Part shown: positions 25,451 to 34,417 of the stretch, in pieces
Layout of the letters: the number at the start of each line of letters is the position of its first letter
Position numbering within the stretch: the first letter of the stretch is position 1
From: Poriferisodalis sp026713105
GTDB taxonomy: Bacteria; Actinomycetota; Acidimicrobiia; Acidimicrobiales; Poriferisodalaceae
DNA length: 64,000 nt
Direction: 5' to 3'
NCBI GenBank assembly: GCA_965115995.1
Contig: OZ220472.1
Location: 2,480,001-2,544,000, forward strand
Made by a program: the position numbers and the translations under genes
The notes under the pieces: model-generated
Databases searched by the model: none
Told to the model about the DNA's origin: nothing
Seen by the model: the letters and a program-made list of their open reading frames with translations, nothing else

Positions 25451-26881
25451 TCATGCGGCAGTTCCTGACGTTGGGGTGGGGGCGGCAGCGGGCACGTCCC
25501 AGAGCACCGGCAGGTGCTTGAAGCCGTGCTGGAAGTTCGACAGCAGGCGCTCTGGCCGCTTGGCCGGATCCAGCCGCAGGTTCGGCATGCGCCACAGCGC
25601 TTCAGTGAACATGGCGGACATCTGGCGGCGCGCCAAGTGCGCACCCAGGCAGAAGTGCGGCCCGGCGCCGAACGTGAGGTGGTCGTTCGGGCTGCGCTCG
25701 ATGTCGAACCGGTCGGGCTCGGCGAACACGGCGGGGTCGCGGTTGGCCGCCACATGGAACACCACCACCTTGTCGCCGGCGTGCACCTTGCGCCCGCCCA
25801 GTTCGACGTCACGGGTCGCCGTGCGTCGAAAATGCACCACCGGCGGGATGAATCGCAGCATCTCCTCGATGGCGCCGGGCAGCAACTCGGGCGCGGCAAG
25901 CAGCTTGGCGAGCTGGTTGGGGTGCTGCAGCAGCGCCCACAGGCCACCGGGTATGCCGTTGCGCAGTGTCTCGTTGCCCGCCACGGCGAAGAGGAAGAAC
26001 ATGGTCTCGAACTCTTCGTTGGTGATGCCGCCCTCGGCGTCGTCGGCCGCCAGCAGCGTCGAGACCACGTCGGAGCCCGGGTCGGCCCGCTTGTAGGTGG
26101 CCAGATCGTGCGCGTAGGCGTACATGTCCGCGAGGCCTTCGCGGGAGCGGGGGTCGGGCATGCGACCGTCGGGGCCAGGACGAATCTGGGCTCGCACCTC
26201 CAACGAGCGCTGGGCCATCTGCGTTCCCGTCGCCGGATCGAACGCGTCAGAGACCGCATACTCGGCATCCTGGTAGCCGATCACCCGGTTGGACCAGTCG
26301 AACAGCAGCATCCGGTCCTCGGTCGGCACACCCATGATGTCGGCGAGCGTCAGCAGCGGCAGCTCGGCAGAGACTTCCTTGGCGAAGTCGGCCCGGCCCC
26401 GATCCACCACCGCACTGACGAGCCCTTCGGCGCGGGCTGAGATCGTGGCCTCCAGCGAAGCCACCGCACTCGGTGTGAACGAGCGCATGAGCAGGCGCCG
26501 CAGCCTCGTGTGCTGGGGCGGGTCCTGGTTGAGCATCATCCGCTGGACGAATTCGAGCATGGCCGCTGTCTGAGGGTCACGAATCTGCGTCCCGCCGAGA
26601 TGGGACGAGAACGTCGCCGGATCGCGCAGCACCCGGTTCATCAGCTCGTGGGTGAGCACCGCCCAGAAGCCGGGCCCGGCCTCCCAGCCCATGAGCTCAG
26701 GTTCGGGCACCCACTGGACCGGGGCGTGTGCGCGCAGGTCGGCGATCAGATCATGGGGCACGCCACCCACAAACGTGCGCGGGTCGAACAGCGGCACCGG
26801 GTCAAGAGCCGGCTCGAGCCCAGCGTCAAGACCCGGCTCGAGCCCAGAATCGAGCCCAGCGTCGGAGCCGATGGCGGGCAT
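25451..26881 (-). CDS. Cytochrome P450 (CYP124/125/142-like)
   Basis: A 476-residue soluble P450. The oxygen-activating I-helix motif AGNET, the ExxR motif (EMLR) and the heme loop FGAGPHFCLGAHLAR with thiolate Cys411 are all present. Overall style, including HFCLGAHLAR and HHRLRR-like segments (PPQHTRLRRLLMRSF), is nearest to actinobacterial sterol/alkyl hydroxylases of the CYP124/125/142 group. The amino terminus has a low-complexity repeat (GLEP/GLD units, residues 9-28) encoded by 24-bp DNA repeats. It starts 5 bp after the MFS stop. No ferredoxin gene is in the operon, so electrons must come from elsewhere. Confidence 0.92.
   Translation of the reverse strand: MPAIGSDAGLDSGLEPGLDAGLEPALDPVPLFDPRTFVGGVPHDLIADLRAHAPVQWVPEPELMGWEAGPGFWAVLTHELMNRVLRDPATFSSHLGGTQIRDPQTAAMLEFVQRMMLNQDPPQHTRLRRLLMRSFTPSAVASLEATISARAEGLVSAVVDRGRADFAKEVSAELPLLTLADIMGVPTEDRMLLFDWSNRVIGYQDAEYAVSDAFDPATGTQMAQRSLEVRAQIRPGPDGRMPDPRSREGLADMYAYAHDLATYKRADPGSDVVSTLLAADDAEGGITNEEFETMFFLFAVAGNETLRNGIPGGLWALLQHPNQLAKLLAAPELLPGAIEEMLRFIPPVVHFRRTATRDVELGGRKVHAGDKVVVFHVAANRDPAVFAEPDRFDIERSPNDHLTFGAGPHFCLGAHLARRQMSAMFTEALWRMPNLRLDPAKRPERLLSNFQHGFKHLPVLWDVPAAAPTPTSGTAA
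26801..26860 (-). repeat. 24-bp in-frame tandem repeat in the P450 amino terminus
   Basis: Two 24-bp units (26801-26824 and 26825-26848) plus half a unit encode repeated Gly-Leu-Glu-Pro / Gly-Leu-Asp octapeptides ahead of the P450 fold. The units differ by only a few bases. Copy number could vary between strains without breaking the frame; the segment is not part of the catalytic domain. Confidence 0.7.
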
Positions 26882-26886
26882 GGGAC

Positions 26887-28188
26887 TCAGCCTGCCATCT
26901 CCCGTCGGGGCTGCAGGGTGCCTGAGCCCAGTGGAGTCTCGGCCGCCCGCTGTGGAGGTGTCGGCGGCTTGGTGATCACGAAGAACAGCATCCCGGTGGC
27001 AGTGACCACAGCGAGCGCCACAAATCCCGTGACGTAGCTGCCGGTCGTATCAGCCAGCCAGCCAGCGGCGAGCGGACCGACGATCGGCCCGATCATCACG
27101 ATGAGCGAACTCACGCCCATGATCGCAGCGAACGCCGAAGAACCGAAGTAGTCGGCGCGCAAGGCTTGCATGAGCGGGCCGCGCGCGCCCCACGCGAGAC
27201 CGTGGAAGATGACGAACAGCACCACGACGAACACGTTGGGGGCCCAGGCCAGCAGCAAGATGCCGCCCGCGTGGCCGAACATGGCCACCGACGCAATGAG
27301 CCGTTTGTTGATTCGGTCTCCCAGCCAGCCGCCCACCGCCATTCCGGCGAGCTGCATGAGCGGCAGCGCAGCGGCGAACAAGCTGGCCTGCTGCAGCGTG
27401 TAGCCCCGCTCCGATGTGAGGTAGAGCTGCAGGTGCGCCATCACGGCGCCGACCACGAACAGGGCGCTCAGGTGACCGAACGAGATCGTCCAGAACGCCC
27501 TTGTGCGCATCGCCTCCTTCGCCGTGAAGTGGACATCGGTGAGACCTTCCGCACGGACCGTCTTCCCGTTGGCGACGATCTTGGCCCCGCCGTCGACCTC
27601 TTCGCCGAATTCAGCAGGGCTGCCATCGAGGTACTTGGCCAGCCACCACGCGACAGCAGCACCCGCGACGCCGGTAACTGCGGCGGTCGTGCGCCAACCG
27701 AACCAGGTGAATGACAGGACGACGAGCGGGACGCACACGCCGCCCAAGGCGAGGCCCATGCCGCCGAACGCCAGGGCGCGGGCACGCAACCGCTCGAACC
27801 AGCGCACGATCGCGACGGTGACCGTCAGGAACCCGCAGAACGCGCTGCCGACGGCCATGACTAAGAACGCGCCGTAGAACTGCCACAACGAGTGCAGCTG
27901 GCTGAACCACACGAATCCGATCGCCATGCCGACGGCGCCCACTCGGGTGATGACCTTGGGTCCGAAGCGGTCTATCAGCCATCCCTGTGCCGGCCCCAGC
28001 AGCGCCGTCTCGGCGCGGTTTACGGCAAACGCGCCCGACAGGGCCGTCTTGCTCCAGCCGTACTCCCGCTCGATCTCCACCAAGTAGGCGCCCAGCGAGT
28101 GCATGACGAACGCACTCTGCAACCCCTGGATCACTGCCCCTGCACCCACCACCCTCCATCCGCGGAAGGTGGTGTTGCGTTTGGACAT
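26887..28188 (-). CDS. MFS transporter, monocarboxylate-porter-like
   Basis: A 433-residue protein with twelve predicted membrane spans. It has the major-facilitator loop motif (GWLIDRFGPKVITRVG) and the long central loop expected between spans 6 and 7, containing EFGEEVDGGAK. The amino-terminal pattern (FRGWRVVGAGAVIQG, LVEIEREYGWSKTALSGAF) is that of the monocarboxylate/oxalate-formate porter branch. It probably imports an organic acid across the inner membrane. It is the first gene of the five-gene catabolic operon and its promoter should lie in the 152-bp divergent gap to the nitrilase gene. Confidence 0.88.
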   Translation of the reverse strand: MSKRNTTFRGWRVVGAGAVIQGLQSAFVMHSLGAYLVEIEREYGWSKTALSGAFAVNRAETALLGPAQGWLIDRFGPKVITRVGAVGMAIGFVWFSQLHSLWQFYGAFLVMAVGSAFCGFLTVTVAIVRWFERLRARALAFGGMGLALGGVCVPLVVLSFTWFGWRTTAAVTGVAGAAVAWWLAKYLDGSPAEFGEEVDGGAKIVANGKTVRAEGLTDVHFTAKEAMRTRAFWTISFGHLSALFVVGAVMAHLQLYLTSERGYTLQQASLFAAALPLMQLAGMAVGGWLGDRINKRLIASVAMFGHAGGILLLAWAPNVFVVVLFVIFHGLAWGARGPLMQALRADYFGSSAFAAIMGVSSLIVMIGPIVGPLAAGWLADTTGSYVTGFVALAVVTATGMLFFVITKPPTPPQRAAETPLGSGTLQPRREMAG

Positions 28189-28340
28189 CGTTACATCCTG
28201 CCTGATCGGGGGCGTTGCGCGTCGGTGAAAATGCCGCTTCGCGCCCTGATCTAGACTCGCTTCTTTCCATTCGCTGAGTACCGCAGCGGTGGAGATCGGG
28301 GACCTCTGCACATCGGGTGACCAGCAAGAGGAGGCAGCAC
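28189..28340. promoter_or_regulatory. Divergent control region between two catabolic operons
   Basis: This 152-bp gap separates the start of the MFS-P450 operon (minus) from the start of the pyrimidine-type operon (plus). Both promoters must lie here. I cannot name convincing -35/-10 boxes. An AGGAGG site (28329-28334) belongs to the nitrilase gene. No regulator gene is next to either operon. Confidence 0.4.
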
Positions 28341-29183
28341 ATGGCACGCACGGTGACCGCCGCAATCGTCCAGGTGGCCTGGACGGGCGACAAAGACTCG
28401 ATGATCGAGCTGCACGAGAAACACGTCGCCGAGGCGGCCGCCGCGGGCGCGCGCGTGATGTGCTTCCAAGAGCTGTTCTACGGCCCCTACTTCTGCCAGG
28501 TGCAAGACGCCGAGTACTACTCCTATGCCGAAGCCATCCCCGACGGGCCGACCACCGACCGCTTCTGCGAGCTCGCCGCCCAGCACGAGATGGTGCTCGT
28601 GGTGCCCATGTACGAGCGTGAGCAAGCAGGGTTCCTCTACAACACGGCTGCGGTGATCGACGCCGACGGGACTTATCTCGGCAAGTACCGCAAGAACCAC
28701 ATTCCGCAGGTCAAGGGGTTCTGGGAGAAGTTCTATTTCCGTCCCGGCAATCTCGGCTACCCGGTCTTTCAGACCGCAGTCGGCACCGTTGGTGTGTACA
28801 TCTGCTACGACCGCCACTTCCCCGAGGGCTGGCGGGCCCTCGGACTTGCCGGCGCGGAGATCGTGTTCAACCCGTCGGCCACCAGCCGGGGACTGTCGGC
28901 TTACCTCTGGCAGCTCGAACAGACCTCCGCCGCCGCGGCGAACATGTACTACGTCGGGGCCATCAACCGGGTGGGCGTCGAGCCGCTCGGCGACAACGAC
29001 TTCTACGGGACGTCGTACTTCGCCAACCCTCGTGGCCAGATCGTGGAGGGGGCGGCGTCGGACAGCGCCGATGAGCTGATCGTGCGCGATCTCGATCTGG
29101 AATTGGTCGACGAGGTCCGCAACCAGTGGGCGTTCTACCGCGACCGCCGCCCCGAGTCGTACGGGCCGCTGACGGCGCCCTAA
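28341..29183 (+). CDS. Nitrilase-superfamily amidohydrolase, beta-ureidopropionase-like
   Basis: A 280-residue nitrilase-fold enzyme with the complete Glu-Lys-Cys triad: Glu44 (CFQELFYGPYF), Lys118 (YRKNHIPQ) and Cys155 (YICYDRHFPE). The RKNHIP and CYDRHFPEGWR context is that of beta-ureidopropionase/N-carbamoyl-beta-alanine amidohydrolase, which releases beta-alanine, CO2 and ammonia in pyrimidine breakdown. N-carbamoyl D-amino acid hydrolase is the alternative. ATG 28341 follows AGGAGG; the upstream ATG at 28317 has no such site. It heads an operon with dihydropyrimidinase 58 bp downstream, which supports the assignment. Confidence 0.88.
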   Translation: MARTVTAAIVQVAWTGDKDSMIELHEKHVAEAAAAGARVMCFQELFYGPYFCQVQDAEYYSYAEAIPDGPTTDRFCELAAQHEMVLVVPMYEREQAGFLYNTAAVIDADGTYLGKYRKNHIPQVKGFWEKFYFRPGNLGYPVFQTAVGTVGVYICYDRHFPEGWRALGLAGAEIVFNPSATSRGLSAYLWQLEQTSAAAANMYYVGAINRVGVEPLGDNDFYGTSYFANPRGQIVEGAASDSADELIVRDLDLELVDEVRNQWAFYRDRRPESYGPLTAP

Positions 29184-29241
29184 GGCAGGCCGTTCAACAC
29201 CGGATCGGGTTTCAGATACCACCATCAAAGGGGGCACGAAC

Positions 29242-30651
29242 ATGGCAACGCTGATCAAGGGTGGCACCGTCGTCAGTTCAACCGGAGCGGATGCGGCCGA
29301 GGTGCTCATCGACGGTGAGCAGATCGCCGCCGTTCTGCAGCCCGGCAGCGACATCGCCGTCGCCGCCGAGCAGGGCTCCGAGGTCGTCGACGCCACCGGA
29401 CGCCTGGTGGTGCCCGGCGGGGTGGACGTGCACACCCACATGGAGCTGCCCTTCGGCGGCACCCTCGCCTCGGACACCTTCGAGACAGGTACCCGGGCCG
29501 CGGCGTGGGGCGGCACCACCACCATTGTCGATTTCGCTGTGCAGACCGCCGGCCAGAACGTGCGTGAGTGCCTAGACGCCTGGATGGCCAAGGCCGAAGG
29601 CAACTGTGCCGTCGACTACGGATTCCACATGATCCTCGGCGGCGTCGACAACGACGCGCTCAAGGAAATGGACCTGCTGGTCAATGAGGGCATCACCAGC
29701 TTCAAGCTGTTCATGGCCTACCCGGGCGTGATGCTGTCCGACGACGGCCAGATCCTGCGGGCCATGCAGCAAGCGGCCGGCAACGGCGGGCTGATCATGA
29801 TGCACGCCGAGAACGGCCTGGCCATCGACGTGCTGGCTGCGCAGGCGTTCGAGCGGGGCGAGACCGCCCCGGTCAATCACGGCTATGTGCGGCGCAAAGA
29901 GCTCGAGTCTGAAGCCACCCATCGGGCAATCCAGCTCGCCAAGGTGGGTGCCGCGCCGCTGTACATCGTGCACCTGTCAGCAGCCGAGGCCCTCGAGCAG
30001 GTGGCGCTGGCGCGTGACGCCGGCATGAACGTGTTCGCCGAGACGTGCCCTCAGTACCTGCACTTCAGCCTGGAAGAGCACCTCGACCGGCCCGGTTTCG
30101 AGGGCGCTGCCTACGTGTGCTCGACACCGATCCGCTCTCGTGAGGAGGGCCACCAGAACGCCCTGTGGAAGGGGTTGCGCACCAACGACCTGGCTGTGGT
30201 GTCCACCGACCACTGCCCGTTCTGCATGAAGGAGCAGAAAGAGCTGGGGCTCGGCGACTTCCGGGCGATCCCCAACGGCATCGGCGGCGTCGAGCACCGC
30301 ATGGACATGATCTTCCAGGGCGTGGTCACCGGCGAGATCGGCCTGGCCCGCTGGGTGGAGCTGTGCGCGACGACTCCAGCCCGCATGATGGGCATGTACC
30401 CGCGCAAGGGGATCATCGCGGCGGGTTCCGATGCCGACGTCGTGATCTATGACCCCGATCATCGCTGGACCATCAGCGTCGACAACCACCACATGAACAT
30501 CGACCACTCGGCGTACGAGGGTGTCGAGGTGACGGGCCACGTCGACACTGTTTTTTCTCGGGGTCGCAAGATTGTCAACGACGGTCAGTACCTGGGACGT
30601 GCCGGCGACGGCCAGTACCTGCCCCGGGGGCTCTGCCAGTACCTGCAATAG
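29242..30651 (+). CDS. hydA: Dihydropyrimidinase / D-hydantoinase
   Basis: A 469-residue cyclic amidohydrolase. All ligands of the two-metal centre can be read: His64 and His66 (VDVHTHMELP), the carboxylated Lys155 (SFKLFMAYPG), His188 (MHAEN), His244 (YIVHLS) and Asp323 (STDHCPF). Length and motifs match bacterial dihydropyrimidinase, which opens dihydrouracil/dihydrothymine or 5-substituted hydantoins to N-carbamoyl amino acids. The nitrilase gene upstream would take the next step. It starts behind AAAGGGGGC and is followed after 65 bp by the LLM gene. Whether pyrimidines or hydantoins are the natural substrate cannot be told from the residues alone. Confidence 0.94.
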   Translation: MATLIKGGTVVSSTGADAAEVLIDGEQIAAVLQPGSDIAVAAEQGSEVVDATGRLVVPGGVDVHTHMELPFGGTLASDTFETGTRAAAWGGTTTIVDFAVQTAGQNVRECLDAWMAKAEGNCAVDYGFHMILGGVDNDALKEMDLLVNEGITSFKLFMAYPGVMLSDDGQILRAMQQAAGNGGLIMMHAENGLAIDVLAAQAFERGETAPVNHGYVRRKELESEATHRAIQLAKVGAAPLYIVHLSAAEALEQVALARDAGMNVFAETCPQYLHFSLEEHLDRPGFEGAAYVCSTPIRSREEGHQNALWKGLRTNDLAVVSTDHCPFCMKEQKELGLGDFRAIPNGIGGVEHRMDMIFQGVVTGEIGLARWVELCATTPARMMGMYPRKGIIAAGSDADVVIYDPDHRWTISVDNHHMNIDHSAYEGVEVTGHVDTVFSRGRKIVNDGQYLGRAGDGQYLPRGLCQYLQ

Positions 30652-30716
30652 GAGACGACGCCAGGCCTAGCTCGACCACACGCAGCTCCCGCCGGACGGC
30701 CAGGAGGACAGTGAAC

Positions 30717-31718
30717 ATGGATTTCGGCATCGTTCTTCAGACAAATCCGCCTGCGTGGCGAGCGGTCGACTTGGTCAAACGAGCCGAGACGCTGGGGTTC
30801 ACTCACGGGTGGACCTTCGACAGCCATGTGCTGTGGCAAGAGCCCTATGTGATCTACAGCCAGATGCTCTCGGCAACCAATCGCATGGTCGTCGGGCCGC
30901 TGGTCACCAACCCGGGAACGCGTGACTGGACGGTCACCGCTTCGCTGTTCGCCACGCTCAACGACATGTTCGGCAACCGCACGGTGTGCGGCGTCGGCCG
31001 CGGCGACTCGGCCATGAGGGTGCTGGGCCATGCACCTGCCAGCCTCGCCACGCTGGCCGAGTCGATGAAGGTCATCAAGGGCATGGCCGAGGGCCACGAG
31101 GTCGAATACAACGGCACCAAACAGAAGATCCCGTGGTCGTCGGGCGGCCGGCTCGAGATCTGGATGGCCGCGTATGGGCCGCGTGCGCTGCGACTCTGCG
31201 GCGAGCAGGCCGACGGCTTCATCCTGCAGCTCGCTGACCCGCACATCGCCGAGTGGACCATCGCTGCGGTGCGGCAAGCTGCCGCCGAAGCGGGGCGCGA
31301 CCCCGATGATCTCTACATCTGCGTGGCCGCGCCCGCGTACGTGGGCGACGACCTGGCCCACCAGCGCGATCAGTGCCGTTGGTTCGGCGGCATGGTCGGC
31401 AACCACGTGGCCGACCTCGTGGAGCGCTATGGCGACAGCGGCGGCGGCGTGCCCCAAGCGCTCACCGACTACATCGCCGGGCGTGAGGGCTACGACTATG
31501 CGGAGCACGGGAGGGCCGGCAACGTCCATGCCGACTTCGTCCCCGACGACGTGATCGATCGGTTCTGCATCCTCGGCGACGCCGCCAGTCACATTGCCCG
31601 CCTGCGTGAACTGCGAGAACTCGGCGTCGACCAATTCGCCATCTACCTCATGCACGATGCCAAGGATGAAACCCTGAACGCCTACGGCCAGCGGATCATT
31701 CCGTCGCTCGCGACCTGA
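30717..31718 (+). CDS. LLM-class F420-dependent oxidoreductase in the pyrimidine operon (TIGR03842-like)
   Basis: A 333-residue luciferase-like protein with MDFGIVLQTNPP, TFDSHVLWQEPYVIYSQ, VTNPGTRDWTVTASLFATL and GNRTVCGVGRGDSA, which match the TIGR03842 F420 family as I recall it. ATG 30717 lies 9 bases after AGGAGG (30702-30707), a better distance than the GTG at 30711. It sits between dihydropyrimidinase and the ABC importer (10 bp to the permease), so it is part of the same operon. No dihydropyrimidine dehydrogenase is encoded here, making this enzyme a candidate for reducing or otherwise preparing the pyrimidine ring. That is inference. Confidence 0.87.
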   Translation: MDFGIVLQTNPPAWRAVDLVKRAETLGFTHGWTFDSHVLWQEPYVIYSQMLSATNRMVVGPLVTNPGTRDWTVTASLFATLNDMFGNRTVCGVGRGDSAMRVLGHAPASLATLAESMKVIKGMAEGHEVEYNGTKQKIPWSSGGRLEIWMAAYGPRALRLCGEQADGFILQLADPHIAEWTIAAVRQAAAEAGRDPDDLYICVAAPAYVGDDLAHQRDQCRWFGGMVGNHVADLVERYGDSGGGVPQALTDYIAGREGYDYAEHGRAGNVHADFVPDDVIDRFCILGDAASHIARLRELRELGVDQFAIYLMHDAKDETLNAYGQRIIPSLAT

Positions 31719-31728
31719 GGGGCGAGTC

Positions 31729-32748
31729 GTGCAGGCAGACACCGCTCCCCCCTCGCATTCGTCAGCGGCTGTTCCGTCCGAGTCCACTACGTCAGAGATT
31801 GCCGACCCGATCGTCCGGGACCAGTTCATCCGCCTGCAAGCCGCACGCGAGCGCCGCCGCGCCCGCACCCGTCGCATCGTTCGACAGGTCGTCGTCCTGG
31901 CCGTTTTCGTGTGCCTGCTGGGCTTGGCGTACACCGCCTACAAGGCGTTCGGAACCGCCATTGATGACGGCCAATCCGGATGGCTGCTGATCGGGTCGTT
32001 CCTGCCCGAGACCACCGACCTCAAGATGCCGCCGGTGCTCGACATCATCGCAGGCATCTTCGAGGAGCCACGAGGGACAGGCGACGCCTTCTGGACGATC
32101 GTCGCCGGCGAGGCGGTGTTTACCCTGCGAGAAGCTGCCGTTGGGTTCGCCATCGGGGTCCTGGTCGGCCTGGGCATCGCCATCGCGCTCACCACCTCGG
32201 GACGCTTGGAGCGTGCGCTGGTGCCCCATGTGATCGCCAGCCAAACCATCCCGCTGATCGCGATCGCTCCCATCATCGTGATCTGGGGGCGCAAGAGCCT
32301 CGATTTCCTGCCGTTCGAGTGGCAGGACTGGATGTCGGTGTCAATCATCGCTACCTACCTGACGTTCTTCCCGGTGACGATCAACGGCCTGCGGGGCCTG
32401 CAGTCGCCCCGTCCCGAGAACCTCGAGCTGATGGACTCCTACGCCGCGCAATGGGGCCAGACCTTGTGGCGGCTGCGCCTGCCGGCGTCGCTGCCGTACC
32501 TGTTTGCCGCCTTCAAGATCGCAGCGACGGCGAGCGTGGTGGGCGCCATCGTCGGCGAGATCTCCGCCGGTGTGAAGGGCGGCCTAGGTCGGAGGGTGCT
32601 GCTCGAAGCCCAGCGCTACACGACGGGACCCGAGCGCCTCTATGTCGCCGTGCTGGGCGCGGCCGCGTTGGGGATCTTCGTGTTCATTGTGATCTCGACG
32701 GTCGAGTATGCGCTGGTGGGACGCAAGGGTCGGGAGGCTGTGACATGA
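31729..32748 (+). CDS. ABC transporter permease 1, pyrimidine/thiamine-precursor type
   Basis: A 339-residue inner-membrane permease of the SsuC/ThiX/RibX group, beginning at GTG 31729. A long charged cytoplasmic amino terminus (residues 1-50, Arg-rich near 39-49) precedes six spans. The coupling EAA loop is seen as LELMDSYAAQWGQTLWRLRLPASLPYLFAAFK. It follows the LLM gene by 10 bp and precedes the ATPase by 13 bp. It is one of two different permeases in this importer, which therefore probably forms a heterodimer. Confidence 0.88.
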   Translation: MQADTAPPSHSSAAVPSESTTSEIADPIVRDQFIRLQAARERRRARTRRIVRQVVVLAVFVCLLGLAYTAYKAFGTAIDDGQSGWLLIGSFLPETTDLKMPPVLDIIAGIFEEPRGTGDAFWTIVAGEAVFTLREAAVGFAIGVLVGLGIAIALTTSGRLERALVPHVIASQTIPLIAIAPIIVIWGRKSLDFLPFEWQDWMSVSIIATYLTFFPVTINGLRGLQSPRPENLELMDSYAAQWGQTLWRLRLPASLPYLFAAFKIAATASVVGAIVGEISAGVKGGLGRRVLLEAQRYTTGPERLYVAVLGAAALGIFVFIVISTVEYALVGRKGREAVT

Positions 32749-32761
32749 GCGGTGCCGGCCG

Positions 32762-33583
32762 ATGAGCGAGGTGTCCGCAGTGAACGAAGCGGAGGTCGAT
32801 GTGGCCTCGGGTGTCGCCGCGGTCGAGGTGGACGGTGTCTCCAAGGTGTTCAACCCGGGGCGTTCCAACGAGGTCATGGCGCTGACCGGCATCAACCTGC
32901 GGATCGAGCCTGGCGAGTTCGTCACGTTGATCGGCCCTTCGGGCTGTGGCAAGAGCACCCTGCTGCGGCTGATCGCCGCGCTGATCGACGTGAGCGAGGG
33001 GTCGGTCACGGTCAACGGCAAGGCGGCGGATCAGGCCCGGCTGGACCGCGACTACTCGATGGTGTTTCAGAGGGCGGGCCTGTTCGACTGGCGCAACGTG
33101 TCGCGCAATATCGAGCTGCCGCTCGAGCTGATGGGCTGGAAGGCAGCCGACCGGCGCCAGCGTTCGGCAGCGATGCTGGACCTGGTGAAGCTGAGCGAAT
33201 TCGCCCGGCACCATCCCGCAGAGCTGTCGGGCGGCATGCAGCAGCGCGTGGCGATCGCCCGGGCGATGTCGTTCGATCCGAACCTGCTGTTGATGGACGA
33301 GCCGTTCGGCGCGCTCGACGAGATGACCCGCGAGCACATGCAGAACGAGCTGCTGCGAATCTGGGCCGAGACGCAGACCACCGTGATCTTCGTGACCCAC
33401 TCCATCAGTGAGGCTGTGTTTCTGTCGACCAGGGTGGTGGTGATGTCGCCCCGGCCGGGCAGGATCTCGGCAGTCATCGACACCGATTTGGGCGAGCGCA
33501 GCGAAGCGACCCGCGACCATCCGGCGTACTTCGCCAACGTGACTGCAGTGCGGAACGCGCTGCGGGGAGATCACTCCTCATGA
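32762..33583 (+). CDS. ABC transporter ATP-binding protein
   Basis: A 273-residue ATPase of the nitrate/sulfonate/pyrimidine (SsuB/ThiZ) type. Walker A GPSGCGKST spans residues 58-66, the signature LSGGMQ 155-160, Walker B LLLMDEPFGALDE from 175, and the switch His follows in FVTHSI. It powers import through the two flanking permeases. The stop overlaps the start of permease 2 (ATGA), so the subunits are made together. Confidence 0.95.
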   Translation: MSEVSAVNEAEVDVASGVAAVEVDGVSKVFNPGRSNEVMALTGINLRIEPGEFVTLIGPSGCGKSTLLRLIAALIDVSEGSVTVNGKAADQARLDRDYSMVFQRAGLFDWRNVSRNIELPLELMGWKAADRRQRSAAMLDLVKLSEFARHHPAELSGGMQQRVAIARAMSFDPNLLLMDEPFGALDEMTREHMQNELLRIWAETQTTVIFVTHSISEAVFLSTRVVVMSPRPGRISAVIDTDLGERSEATRDHPAYFANVTAVRNALRGDHSS

Positions 33584-34362
33584 CCGCCGGAAGGGCTGCG
33601 CTTCGCTCGTGGCTGCCCCCGATAGTGGCAGCGCTGATCATGTTCGGCGGCTGGGAAGCGCTGCTGGCCGTGCTGAACCCCGACGGTTTCGTGCTCCCGC
33701 CCCCCTCGCGCATAGCGACCGCTCTGTTCGGCGACTTCGGCGCCATCTCGACCGCGACCGGCATCACCGGGTTCATCATTGTCACGGGACTGATCGCCGG
33801 CGTCGTGGCGGGTGCGCTGGCGGCCGTGCTCGTCACTGCGTTCCGGTCGGCGCATGAGACGCTGACCCCCTTGGCCGTTGCGGTCAATGCGGTACCGATC
33901 ATCGCCCTGGCACCCATCTTCAACGCTTGGTTCGGGATCCTGTCGCCGCGGTCCAACCAAGCGGTCGTGGTGGTGCTCGTCTTCTTCCCGGTGTTCATCA
34001 ATACGACCAGAGGGCTGGGGCAAGTGGAGCCCAGCCAGATCGAGCTCATGGAGTCATACGGGGCGGGCAAGTGGCGGATCATGCGCGAGGTGCGCATCCC
34101 GAACGCGATGCCGTACTTCTTCACTGCGCTGAAGCTCGCCACATCGCTGGCGGTGATCGCCGCCATCGTGGCCGAGTACTTCGGCGGCCGCCAGGACGCG
34201 CTGGGCAATCTCATCACCAACTCAGCCGGCCTGACCCGTTACGACGATGCCTGGGCCGCTGTTCTGGCCGGCTCGCTGGTGGGCATCGGCCTCTACGCAA
34301 TCGCTGTCGTGCTCGAACGGCTCGTGATGCCGTGGTACTTCGCAGCACGGAAGGCGGAATGA
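33580..34362 (+). CDS. ABC transporter permease 2, pyrimidine/thiamine-precursor type
   Basis: A 260-residue permease of the same family as the one at 31729, with six spans and the coupling loop ELMESYGAGKWRIMREVRIP. It overlaps the ATPase gene by 4 bp. It lacks the long charged amino terminus of permease 1. With permease 1, the ATPase and the binding lipoprotein downstream it makes a complete importer. Confidence 0.92.
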   Translation: MTAGRAALRSWLPPIVAALIMFGGWEALLAVLNPDGFVLPPPSRIATALFGDFGAISTATGITGFIIVTGLIAGVVAGALAAVLVTAFRSAHETLTPLAVAVNAVPIIALAPIFNAWFGILSPRSNQAVVVVLVFFPVFINTTRGLGQVEPSQIELMESYGAGKWRIMREVRIPNAMPYFFTALKLATSLAVIAAIVAEYFGGRQDALGNLITNSAGLTRYDDAWAAVLAGSLVGIGLYAIAVVLERLVMPWYFAARKAE

Positions 34363-34387
34363 CCTTGACCGCGGGCATGAGAGCCCA

Positions 34388-34417
34388 TTGGGTAACCCAA
34401 CATGGGGGGGGGGAGAT
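34388..34417 (+). promoter_or_regulatory. Small hairpin and 10-G tract at the ribosome site of the ABC binding protein
   Basis: TTGGG (34388-34392) and CCCAA (34396-34400) can pair around TAA. Immediately after comes an uninterrupted run of ten G (34404-34413) ending in GGGGAG, two bases before the ATG at 34418. The tract is effectively the Shine-Dalgarno site. Its length could change by slippage, altering the spacing to the start codon but not the reading frame of that ATG. Confidence 0.6.

Noticed and set aside
28189..28340. Riboswitch ahead of the pyrimidine operon
   Set aside because: The gap is too short to hold two promoters and a known aptamer, and I recognise no conserved core.
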